A stretch of 64,000 nucleotides of DNA, from positions 483,199,900 to 483,263,899 of the forward strand of contig NC_081406.1 of the NCBI RefSeq assembly GCF_030272615.1, in the 5' to 3' direction. Positions 21,383-32,000 of this stretch are shown here, one piece after another. Position 1 is the stretch's first letter; each line of letters begins with the position of its first letter. Position numbers and translations under genes: made by a program. The DNA comes from Cryptomeria japonica (Eukaryota > Streptophyta > Pinopsida > Cupressales > Cupressaceae). The notes below the pieces were generated by a model. The model was not told the DNA's origin. It did not search any database and worked only from the letters and a program-made list of their open reading frames with translations.

Positions 21383-23709
21383 CTAGCTCTGGGCCTCTAC
21401 CTCATCGCCTGGTGGAGGAGGTGGAGCCTAATGACCGGGATCCTGAAGAGGTGCCCGAGCTCCCTCTGAATGTGCCATATACTGCGAGTAGGGTATAACC
21501 TGCTGTGCAACTAGAACTGCGACACTATATGCTGCAACATAGTAGGCTGCCCTGCTAGTCTGGTGAAGGACCTTCTGTCACAAGGGCTCTATCTTTGCTC
21601 TCATCTTTGAATATCAGTGATCGCACTCAACCCTAAGATTGGCAAGTTGTCGATCTCACTCTACCAGCTGAGTTTGAGCCACTGTCAACTGTGATTGCAA
21701 CTCCGCTAAACGTGCCCTCATCGACTATCCAGCGTCCGTCCCTTGCTCTCTCACAGGATCTCCACCCCCATCTCCACCTCTAGCTCCACCCTCCTCCTCT
21801 CACCACTAATAGACCTGTCTTAGAGCTGCTCGCTCCTCCTCAGCTCCACCCAACCTCATGCCTATACCCCCAAGAGATCCACCCTCACCCCTCTGTTGTC
21901 CTACATCAGCTGGAACCCTGCTACTACTAGCACCAGGATCACCACTTGTCTGCCTTAGAGCCTCAACTCTTTTTCCTTATCTCTGGCCTTGCCTTTGACC
22001 CTATCCCTGTCCCTGTGCAGGGGCATCATCCTCAACCTCCTCAATGTGAGGAGCCTGCTCAGCTGGATCCATCAAACGAGGGAATGGATGCTGCTGAAAA
22101 AAATCTATATACTGGGGGACTACCTCTGCATCTGCAATATCACCCAGGTAATCCCATCTCAGTCTCTATAGACCAGTCAGCTCCTGCATGGCCAAGGCAT
22201 AGGACAATCTCAGGGAACATCCTTCCCTCTCCTCATGAACATATCGGGCATATACTGTAAACTCCTGTGATACTCCCTGAGGTTGGCCATACTGCCTCAT
22301 CACCTATGATACTACAAACCTCTCCACTATTGTCTGTATTCTGCCAATAAGAGGGCAAGTAACAAAAAGGTCCCTGTGTACTAGCCTCCAGTCATCCCAT
22401 GGCTCTAAGCCCCTATCAGGTCATCCAGCCGTTGCCATAAAAAATCTATCTTGCCCAGATGGGGCTATGTAACATAACCGACATACCTATATACAATTGG
22501 CTGCCCAGGCTCTCTACTATCATCAACAACAGGCCGACAAACTGGGAGGTTCTCCCAAGCTCAAACCTGTAAGATCAAAACACCAACAGCCATGCTCTTG
22601 CCCTCCCTGTACACTATCTCATGCATCTCACGATACATGTGGGCCAAAATGCATGAACCCAGGCCAAGCCTCTAAGGGGTCTCGATCAATCGCTCTAGCA
22701 TCTGGCCCCATCCACACTAAAATCCCTGCTGACCTCTATCCGACATCAGAAAACAACCGATAAAACCTGCTAGGATGCAAGCTAGAGAAAACTCATCACT
22801 GTACCTACTCATCATGATGTCCCAATTAATGGAACGTGTCAGGATATCAGGATCCCTGAAGACATGCCTCACTGCCTATAATCCGGGAAGGTGTCCTGAA
22901 TTGTAGTCCAGCTTATCCCTAGCAAAAGAGATATGGAGGATCCTATATACATCTTTGGGAGTGATAGTCATCTCCCTAGCTGGTAAGTGAAAGGTGTTAT
23001 GCTTAGAATGAAATCTCTCTACCAATGTTGTGAGCATACCGTGATACACACGGATATCAGGTAATCTCAACAAATGTGTCAAGCCACACAAGTCAATATG
23101 AGCCTACTCAACGTTTGATAGCTGCCAAACTAAAGCCATGGTAGGTGGATAAACACACCTAAAGAGCACATGAGACAATCGAACTTGCAAAATCAAATAA
23201 TGGAGTATCATAATACGTTCCAACTAAGCCTACAAGAGGAGTAAAACATCACGCAAATCCAACTACATCAATTGCAAAAACAAAATTTCAAGTTTAGACC
23301 TTAAAAAATGCTCATTGTTTTCCAAACGACAAAACACAGAAGATTAGAAACTCGTACGAGTCAAGATTGAGCCACTCCCAAACGACAAAAGATTAGACCC
23401 CGGACGACAAAATGATCTTTCAAGAAGGTTGTCGTACGACACAAGGGTGGACCTAGAATGACAAATCTAATGGTCTGAAATGACAAAATTAAATTTAGCA
23501 GTTTGTCGTACGAGACAGGATCCTATCTCGCACGACAAAATGAGAAAACCCGACTCAACATGCCAAAAAACTTGAAAAATCAACAAAAAAATTCAAATTT
23601 GGAATGAATAACTGGCTTAAGATAGATCACTTACTGGTGGCTCATAGTGTCGCGGTCGATTATATCATCTTTGGCGCTTGAATCGATGCTCACGAGTAGG
23701 GACCACCAT
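21383..23709 (-). pseudogene. Antisense plant-mobile-domain (PMD) gene in Tat-A
   Basis: The minus strand encodes a plant mobile domain protein (MAIN/MAIL1-like domain). A first exon starts ATG at 23709, reads MVVPTREHRF and ends at 23635 before GTAAGT. After a likely intron, the frame resumes near 23150 with PTMALVWQL, then LVERFHSKHNTFHLPAREMT and DVYRILHI (22876-23091), followed by FRDPDIL, a GQMLERLIETP segment and LILQV-stop-AWENLPVCRP near 22540, all PMD hallmarks. A heptad-like, Gln/Leu-rich C-terminus runs to a stop near 21383. At least seven stops (TAG, TGA) break it. Extra antisense ORFs, some with PMD, are known in plant Tat elements. Splice sites are inferred, not shown. Confidence 0.8.
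23322..23535 (-). repeat. Array A3: TCGTACGA motif in reverse orientation
   Basis: Cores start at 23322, 23352, 23378, 23400, 23432, 23454, 23476, 23506 and 23528; adjacent ones in runs are 22 bp apart (23378-23400; 23432-23454-23476; 23506-23528). Exact TCGTACGA is at 23352, 23432 and 23506. The flank CGACAAAA on the right is the reverse complement of the TTTGTCG left flank in arrays A1 and A2, so this array reads on the minus strand. It lies in the apparent first intron of the antisense PMD gene. Confidence 0.8.
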
Positions 23710-24289
23710 TTTTCTCACAGAAATATTTTTGAATTTTCAAACTTTGGAGGGTTAAAAATGAATTGAAAATGACCCTTTTGTCCCATATGTAGCCAAAAAC
23801 CTAATTTTCCAACTTGCTCCAATGGTCATGAAAATTGTACCCTTAGCTAATTTGCCTGTTCTAACTCCATTTTCGGGATCAAAATCGAAATTCGAGATCA
23901 TCTTGCTAGTCAATTTCACAAAGTATGGACCACTTAGTGCTTTTCATCAATGGCTCATTTCTCTTTTAATTGCGCTCAATTTCTCATGAATCAATGCTGA
24001 ATCTCAATTTAATTTCTACAAATCAACTTTACGCTCAATTTCTTATCAATCAACGCAAAATTTTCAAAAAAATTCCTCTGAATCCATTTGTGCTCAAAAC
24101 AACTTATCATTGCTCAAAATTGCCTATAATCATGTACTCTCGCTATCTTTCGATTTCGCTCCCGAGGGGGCATACACATGAACTTATGACCTTACATCTT
24201 CAAAAGTCGAGAAAATTTTCAAATCTTCCTTGAAAGTCAAGAAAAACATCCTTTTCAACTAAAGAAAATCAATCAATTCAATCACTAGG
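23710..24289 (+). other. Tat-A 3' region upstream of palindromic repeats
   Basis: About 580 bp of AT-rich non-coding DNA, on the upstream side of the antisense PMD start. It could hold that gene's promoter, but I see no clear TATA box. Confidence 0.4.
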
Positions 24290-24881
24290 GGCATCTCAAC
24301 TTCATCTCTTTATATCAAGTTGAAATTTCTCGATCATCTGAATCAAATCAATCTCTAGGGGCATATCAGTTTCATCGCTTCATATCAAGCTGATACTTGT
24401 ATTTTATCCGAATCAATCTCTTAATGTTAATTAGTTTCATCACTTTTCATCAAGCTGATTATTCATTTAAACTCAATCAAGTGTTTAAAGAGTTTCTTTG
24501 ATCATGCTTAATCTAAGAAGGTGTTCAGTTTCATCGCTTTGGATCAAGCTGGACAATTTATCTTCGCTCATCGTGTCTTGATCAATCAAGTTCAAGATCG
24601 ATTTTTATCATCACTCATTGTATCTAAGTTCAATCAAGTTCTAGATCAGTAAGTTCTGCTTCTTGATCAATCAAGTTCAAGTTAGGTATCTTTTATTTTC
24701 TATTGTTCTAAGTTCAATCAAGTTCGGGAATGGTATCTCTTTAATCAGACTTCATTCAACTTCGTCGCTTTGAAACATGCTAAACACCTCACTTTCATCT
24801 AGTTCGTGATCAATCAAGTTCAGAACTGGTATCGCCTAGACATAAACTATTCTTTGAACCAACGCGCTGCTCGCACATTAA
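24290..24881 (+). repeat. Dispersed quasi-palindromes before the Tat-A PPT
   Basis: About 29-bp units of the form CAGTTTCATCGCTT then ATCAAGCTGA recur near 24298, 24367, 24430, 24527 and 24755. The two arms are nearly inverted (TCAGTTTCAT versus TCAGCTTGAT), so each could fold. Between them a second motif, AATCAAGTTCA with variants, recurs from about 24568 to 24835. Confidence 0.65.
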
Positions 24882-24897
24882 TTCAAAGAGGGGAAAA
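24882..24897 (+). promoter_or_regulatory. Polypurine tract of Tat-A
   Basis: TTCAAAGAGGGGAAAA directly abuts the TGTAATACCC start of the 3' LTR; this is the plus-strand primer for reverse transcription. Confidence 0.9.
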
Positions 24898-25351
24898 TGT
24901 AATACCCTAAAAATGGTAACCTAAACCCTGAGCCCCTAATCTCGACAACATCACCAAGGTCCTAACCAAAGGCAATTAAATAAATCTTGAGCATACAATT
25001 AATTCTTTAATCATCAATGTCACATGGAAAAATCAATCACTCAATATTAATTAAATATTTATTTAATTAATTAAATCATTCCAAGTAAATCATTTTTAAA
25101 TAATTATCTTATTTATTTTATTAAATATCCTAGCACATTTAATTAAATAAATCAATTTTCCATAAATCTTCAAAAAAGGAAACAAATCAAGAAAGAGGAA
25201 TTGGAAATTATGAGCACAAATCTTCAAAAATTGAAATAAATCAAAAAATGAATTAACTGACCAAGAAAGAATTAAAAATTGAGAAAAAGAAATCAATTGG
25301 ATATAATCTTGAAAAACAAATTTAAAATTGATGAATAATCTGAAAGAAAAC
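24898..25351 (+). mobile_element. 3' LTR of Tat-A, left part
   Basis: It matches 8717 onward and stops at 25351, where Tat-B is inserted. AAAAC at 25347-25351 is the left target duplication. The LTR resumes at 40727. Confidence 0.92.
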
Positions 25352-26490
25352 TGTGGGATGCAAAATTCATCTTCTATTAACAAAGTAATCTCAAAGAAAC
25401 AAGGGAAATCACGAATCCCTATCCTAATCAGAATTTAACAAACAATACAATGAAATAATGCAATTAAGAAATAGGAATTATAAATCATCAAATCAAATCA
25501 AAAACTCCCTATTCCGTGACTGCGTAGGACTTCCATTGCTCTTCTCCTCTTCGTGGTATGATGGCTCTCAGATATTGCGCTGGTAACCTACAAGTGACAC
25601 AAAGATTCAAAGTTCGTGATTGTTGAAAATGGAGATTGGATGCTCAATTTATAGAAAATTGGATGAGATTGATTGAAAGGTGGAACATATTGATCAAGAG
25701 GTGTGAACTTAGGTGAGCTCAAATGAAAATTCATAGTTGAACTGCTGATTGTAGGAGTGAAACTCAATAGATTGAATAGATTAATTGAGTCAACTAATTG
25801 AGAAGAAACTGATTGAGGGAAGAAAAAGAATGATTGGAGGAAATAAAGAGGATGACAAAGAAAGCTTAATTTAAAAAAAGCTAATTGAAAGATGGAAATA
25901 GAGATTGGAGAGATAAATGATTTAATTAATTAATTGATTGAATTAATTAATTTAGCATGTGCTTGCATTTAGATTTAGATTATTAATTTAATCTTTGCAT
26001 GAGATATTATTCAAATAATTGAATTTATTAATTCAATTTAGCATTTGAATATATTTAGAACTTGACTTTGATTTTCAATTTGGTTTTTGAAATCATGCAC
26101 TTGTATTTGAATTTGGAAGAAATTAGAAGAATATGAAATTAAATGAAATTAGAATTTGGGGATTTGGAATTGAAGAATTAATTAGTTAATTAAATAATTT
26201 AAAGAAACTATTTAATTATTTAGAAATTGAATTTTAACTAAATAATAAAGATTATTTAATTTAAAGGATTAAATAATAATTAATTAAATAATAAATATTT
26301 AATTAATATTTAGAAAATGATTAAAATGATTAAATGATGAAAGAATAAGAAATAGAATAATTAGTAAGATTATCAGGAAATATGAAATTAGAAGAATAAG
26401 ATTAATTAAATTAATTAAATAATAAAGCTTATTTAATCAATTAGAGGAATAATTAGTACGTGATCAATGAGACATTTTTAGGTATCTAAA
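25352..26490 (-). mobile_element. 3' LTR of Tat-B
   Basis: On the plus strand it runs from TGTGGGATGC to GGTATCTAAA. It matches 39473-40721 closely but lacks a ~125-bp duplicated segment present there. The inner terminus has drifted (TTTAGATACC versus TGTAGACACC on the element's sense strand). Confidence 0.92.
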
Positions 26491-26504
26491 TTTGCCCCTC
26501 TTTT
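26491..26504 (-). promoter_or_regulatory. Polypurine tract of Tat-B
   Basis: On the minus strand AAAAGAGGGGCAAA directly precedes the 3' LTR. Confidence 0.9.
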
Positions 26505-27610
26505 AGACAAAGTCGAAACGATATTGTTTCAAAGAAAATTAAAAAAAAATTGCCCCAATATGCCCCAGTGATACTTAGGGTGTAATGCCCCCTCGAGAGA
26601 TTGTTTGTGCATTAAATACATGAATGATCTCTCGAAAAAAGAAGAATGTGAGATGAAAGATAGAAGAATGGTTAGTTGATTAGAGATAGAGATAGGTGAT
26701 GTGAAGATGATATTGAGATAGAATATGAGAGAATGAACCTTATAGTGAAATAGAATAATGTTAGATGATAGAAAATGATTAAGAAAGAGACGATGAGAGA
26801 AGAATCAACAAACTATCAAAAAACAGATGATATGAAAATGAAAATGAAATTGAATGAATCACGAACCTGTGTCATTATTTATTGCACAATATATATTCAT
26901 CACTGAGCCTTATTATTGAACAATGGAGCTTTGCACATTAGGGTATAAGGAACCAAGATGTAAAGATATCTCATTAAAGAAACAAACACATAGCAGACAA
27001 GCAACAAATAAAGAAAAAGATAATGCCCATCATGGCTCCTCTAGTCACTTGTGGACATCCTTGAGTAGCATAGGAACAATATCTGTCACCAAATGATAAA
27101 AAGATAAAGACTGACCTGGACAAAATTTAGCAGCTATACTGACCTTGTGCCTTTGTTCTTAGTTGCTTGATGTGATGGTTGATAATGTCTGATCTCAGAA
27201 AGTTGCAGACCCCGTTTAAGACTGACCCGTCTAATTCCGAGTGTATCCTCTTCTATTTAAGATAAGATAATGATCATGTTGATATGGATATGATACGATT
27301 GATAAGATAGTTTGATCAGTTGATTGCAGATGTTTGACTAGATAGTCGTATCCTTTGTTAACTTTGTGCAAAGTGTTTACTGGATATCTGCTAGGGTATT
27401 TGTTTCTCACAAGACATTTTATTGCAAGTTTTTCTGATTGATTGATTTTCGATTTTTAGTTCTTTTCCAAGAGATTTTTCGATGTTTTTGGTATTTTTTT
27501 TAGGATCGTATTTGAATGTTTTTGGTATTTTTAGATTTTTCAATGTTTTTGGATTTTGTGGTTTTCATTTTTTTTATTTTTGGATTTTGAGTTTTTCACT
27601 ATTTTTGGGA
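26505..27610 (-). other. Tat-B 3' non-coding region, LTR-proximal
   Basis: About 1.1 kb between the PPT and the minisatellite. No supported ORF on either strand and no counterpart of the antisense PMD gene of Tat-A. Confidence 0.5.
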
Positions 27611-27740
27611 TATTTTTGAAGGACGCTATATGATTTTTAGGATTTTTTCAGGACTTTATCTATTTTTTAGGATTTTTTTAGGACTTTATCTTCTTTTTAG
27701 GATTTTTTTAGGACTTTATATGATTTTTAGGATTTTTTCA
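27611..27740 (-). repeat. 30-bp minisatellite of Tat-B
   Basis: On the plus strand GGATTTTTTCAGGACTTTAT-type units recur with exact 30-bp steps (27640, 27670, 27700, 27730, plus a divergent copy at 27611). Reverse-complemented, the unit contains AAGTCCTGAAAAAATC, matching the Tat-A minisatellite at 19680-19829. Confidence 0.85.
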
Positions 27741-28877
27741 GTTATGCCCCCAGTGTGCAGACCTGTATGACATGATGATCTCCAAATGTATGTGGAGACA
27801 AATGAATTTTTGACATGACCTATGTGAATGCAATATGCATGATGAAGATGCATTTCTTATTCGAACAAGGTTGACTATGTTTGTTTTTGCATTTGTAATA
27901 CACCAATTGAAATGGGGGTGCAAAACATTTCATAGATAAGCGGTCAATCCACCTTAAGGTCCCAGGGATCATTCATCTCAACAAACTTAGTGACTAGGAT
28001 CTATAAATGGAGACGTGGAAAACTTCCCCATTGGTTCTTGAAACTTTGATCTTTGTTTGCCCATGTGTGTGCAAATACGTTAATTCCCACTCTTGTGTTC
28101 ACTAAAGATCCTTAGCATCCTATATGACTAGCTACATGATTTTTCTAACTTCAAAAGCATCCCGAATAGAGCCTCGCTGCCAGCAAGCCTTGAGAGCTCC
28201 GACGAGGTTATAGACTGTAATTTCTCAAATATTGCTCCATTGCTAGTAGGCGTTCATAGCCCTGATGGAGTTACTTCCATGTTCCCATAGTCAAGCTTTT
28301 TATCGCATTTTGTATACATGATATTTCAGTTATATATCATTGCTCTTTTTTCCTTTAGATGAATATTTGAATTTTTTCTTTTTATTTTCTTGCCTTAACT
28401 TGTAAGTAATGAAACCTACTTGGGTGTGACAAGTACAGTGGCGCTGAAGTAGAATTTTAGATTTTTCACTAGTCATATGATCAACTAGGTGTTTAGAATG
28501 AATTAGAGATCTTATTAATATGTGAGATATAGCAATTGATAGATTTTAGGTTAACAAGTTCTCAAATGGTGAAATCACTACCCAACCATAAGTAAAGCGT
28601 CGTCATAGGGTAATGTTGAGAATGAATGACCTTAGAACCTCAAAGACTTCATGTCCGAATATCTAAGAAAGGAAATGACCCTTGTTTTCCTTAGATGCAA
28701 ACGAATGATAAACTCGAACAATTGCCTTGTTTTATTGATGCTTCTATATGAAAATGTGGAAAGTTTAAGAATGTGATGCATCTAAAAAAGAAACTACATG
28801 TAAAGCTATGTTTTAAATGATATGATATGCAATGCAGAAAATAAAACCTAAACTACACAGCCCTTAGGTATAATATC
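27741..28877 (-). other. Tat-B non-coding region after integrase
   Basis: About 1.1 kb between the integrase stop codons and the minisatellite. No coding or structural RNA feature is recognised. Confidence 0.5.
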
Positions 28878-30130
28878 ACTTAAGGTGCATGTTGTTCATA
28901 GGGTCAGAGATTGGATCTCCCTCCATGGTAGACAAATTATAGGCTCCATTGCCTATGACCCTTGTTATAATGAAAGGACCTAGCCAGTTAGGTTCGAATT
29001 TCCCTGGCCTTTCTCATTCTGCTAGGTTCCTTTTATTCTCTTTAAGTACTAGCTCTCCCACTTGAAAAGTTCATGGGTGGACCCGTTTATTATAACTTCG
29101 TCTCAGTCTATTTTGATATCCTTGTAGATGGTTAAATGTTGTTTGTCTTTTTTCATCAAGGGTTTTGAGTTCCTGTAACCTTTCTACCCTATAGTCCTCC
29201 TCTAATATGATGTTCTGTAAGGAGACTCTTAGAGACGGTATTTCTATTTCAATGGGGAGTATCACTTCTGTCCCATAGACCAAGGAATATGGTGTTGCTC
29301 CTATAGGTGTGCGTACTCCTATTCTATAGGTCCAAAGAGCGGGATTTAACTGGAGATGTCAGTCCCGTCCTATGTTAGTGACTACTTTCTTAAGAATTTT
29401 CAATATTTTTTTATTTGTAGCCTCTGCTTGCCCATTACTTTGTGGATAGTATGGCATGGAAAATCTCTATTGTATGTGGAATTTGTCATACAACTCTTTC
29501 ACTTCCTGGTTTTTAAATGGATGCTTTTTATCTGTAACAAAGCACATTGGAACTCTGTATCTACATATAAAGTAGTTGAGCATGAATTTTGCTATCTTCT
29601 TTCCAGTAGTGTATGTTAAAGGAATTGCCTCAACCCATTTGGTAAAGTATTCAGTGGTTGTTAAGATAAACTTGTGCCCATTAGAAGAAGTAGGGTTGAT
29701 TTTACCCACTAGATCTAATCCCCATTGTGAAAATGGCCACGGTGATGTGATGGGTTGAAGATCTTGTGCTGGTGCATGAATAAGGTCTCCACACATTTGG
29801 CATCGTTTACACTTTTGTACATAATTGTAAGCATCTTTTTCCATGGTTGGCCAGTAATACCCTGTTCTCAGCAATTTCTTTGACAATGGCGGATCGCTTT
29901 GGTGAGCCCCACAGATTCCATCATGGACTTCTTTTAAAGCAAGGTGTGCTTCATTACCATCCAGACATCGAAGAAGAGTTCCCTCGAAACCCTTTCTATA
30001 CAAAGTATCAGCTATAATGGTGTATATAGATGTCTGACGAATAAAGGTCTTCTTTTGAATTCTGGACAGATCTGGTGACATGTATTGGGTGTGTAAATAT
30101 GTATATATTTCATTGTACCAAGGTGATTCT
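28878..30130 (-). pseudogene. Tat-B integrase, broken
   Basis: On the minus strand the zinc domain reads EVHDGICGAH and CKRCQ. The core has Asp in QWGLDLVG and FVTDKK (N-G after the Asp replaced by K-K) and Glu in SNGQAEATNK. Stops include TAG at 29464-29466, a TGA replacing Trp near 29350, a TGA before TFQVGELVL near 29070 and another in the linker beyond. The C-terminal NWLGPFII is near 28990, and coding similarity ends at about 28880. Order and motifs match Tat-A integrase. Confidence 0.88.
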
Positions 30131-30630
30131 GGACCCACAATTGCAAATACATAGTCTGATAAGGGAGTCTCATATGCAGGTAGCATTAACTGTTCTATGA
30201 TAAACTCAAACTGATTTTTGTTAGCAGGGATATTCAGAAGAGATTCTATGGTAGCCATTGCATCTGCTACCTTGTTTTGTATTCTTGGGATTTGTTCGAA
30301 GGTAATTTTGCTGAAGTGCTCCTTGTTATCTTCTACCAACTTCTTATAAGGCATGATTTTGTCATCCTTCATGTTGTAATCATCATTGACCTAGTTTACA
30401 ATCAACTGTGAATCACCATAGACCTATAATTCTTGTATTTTCCATTGTACAGCTGTACGAAGCCCTATGAGGAGAGCTTCATATTCAGCCATATTGTTGG
30501 TGCATGGGAAATTGATCCTAAAGGACTTGGGTATAACACCCCCTTGAGGAGTAATGAAGAGAATGCCTGCTCCAGATCTGTGACTTGTATATGACCCATC
30601 AAAGTGTAACTTCCACATTACTGAGGCAGT
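30131..30630 (-). pseudogene. Tat-B archaeal-type RNase H, broken
   Basis: The minus strand reads MWKLHFDGSYTSHRSGAGI with the first Asp at 30598-30600, FPCTNNMAEYEALLIGL, YGDSQLIVN and NKVADAMATI, so the four acidic positions are present. TAG stops at 30424-30426 and 30391-30393 flank the third motif, so the domain cannot be translated through. This domain marks the Tat lineage. Confidence 0.87.
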
Positions 30631-30779
30631 TAATGTAAACATGGATTCATCTGGAAAGTCTATCAGCAATGAATGACTATCCTGTATAGGAGCCTCTGCT
30701 AATTGATCTGCTATGATTTTTCCTTTGATGGCTTTTCTGTTTATGTATTCTATATCAAACTCGCTCAAGATCATAACCC

Positions 30780-31110
30780 ACTTAGCCAATTGCCCGGTCA
30801 ATGTTGCTCTGCTCAATAGATACTTGAGTGGGTCAAAGCGTGCAATGAGTTGTACCTTATGACTCAACATGTAATGTCTGAGATTTTGTGATGCAAAGAT
30901 TACTGCTAAGCATGCTCACTCTATGGAGGTATAATTAATCTCATAGCCGATCACAGTCCTACTTATATAATAAATGGCTCTTTCTTTTCCATTTTTGTCA
31001 TGCTATGCCAATAGAGCTCCTAGAGCTGAGTTTGTTGCTGATATGTATAATAATAGAGGTTATCCTAGAGTAGGAGATATTAACACTGGTGTGTTCAAAA
31101 TTCAGAGCTT
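30780..31110 (-). pseudogene. Tat-B first RNase H, broken
   Basis: Minus-strand reading gives LYISATNSALGALLA, a TAG, HDKNGKERAIYYIS, then NYTSIE, a TGA, ACLAVIFASQ and LRHYMLSH. As in Tat-A, the first catalytic Asp is Ser. It is in a different frame from the RT upstream, so a frameshift lies near 31000-31060. Confidence 0.8.
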
Positions 31111-32000
31111 GGAAAGCTTCTTGGCATTGTTCTGTCCATTTAAAAGTAAATCCTTTCCCGAGTAAATGCTGGAATGGGTGACACTTATCTGCCAACTGTG
31201 CTATGAATCTCCTTATGGATTGCAATCTTCCTTGTAACCCTCTGAGTTGTTTAAGTGTTGAGGGAGGTTGCATATCAATGATTGCCTTGACCTTGGTAGG
31301 GTCTATTTCAATTCCTCTGTTTGATACTATAAACCCTAATAGTTTACCTGTTGTTACGCCAAACACACATTTCTTCGGGTTTAATATGACATTATACTGT
31401 TCCAACCGATCAAATATCTATGTAAGAACTACAAGGTGACTTTCTCTGGTTTGTGATTTAGCTAATATGTCATCCACATAATCTTCCATTATGTTATGGA
31501 TCATGTCATGAAACAACATTGTCATGGATCTTTGGTATGTTGCTCCAATGTTTTTAAGACCAAATGGCATCACATTCTAGTAGTACGTTCCCCATGGGCA
31601 TGTAAAGGTTGTTGTATGTTGATCTTCTGGTGCAATTTTAATCTGGTTGTATCCTGAAAAACCATCCATTAAGGATATCATCTCATTTCCAGCTATTAGG
31701 TCAACTATCATGTCGATATTGGGTAGCGGGAAGTCATCCTTAGGACAAGCTTTATTTAGATCTCGAAAATCAGTACAGATTCTTATGCCTCCCGTGGGCT
31801 TAGTTATAGGTACCAAGTTGGATATCCATTCCGTGTAGTCAATAGGTCTAATAAAACCTACATCCAGCAACTTTTGGAGTTCTATTTTAACCAGTAATGC
31901 GATACTTGGATGCATTTTTCTCAATTTTTTCTTGTAAGGTTTAACTCCTGGTATCAATGGTAAGTGATGTAACACTAATTCAAAGTCTAAGCCCGACATG
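31111..32000 (-). pseudogene. Tat-B reverse transcriptase, broken
   Basis: The minus strand encodes PGVKPYKKKLRKMHP, RICTDFRDLNKACPKDDFPL and SLMDGFSGYNQIKIAP from 31999, with a TAG at about 31574-31576 (Trp position after WGTYY). MPFGLKNIGATYQ follows, and YVDD is at 31469-31480. A second TAG is at 31418-31420. The thumb and connection (NPKKCVFGV, KLLGFIVSNRGIEIDP) stay in the same frame. It is the better preserved RT of the two Tat elements. Confidence 0.9.
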
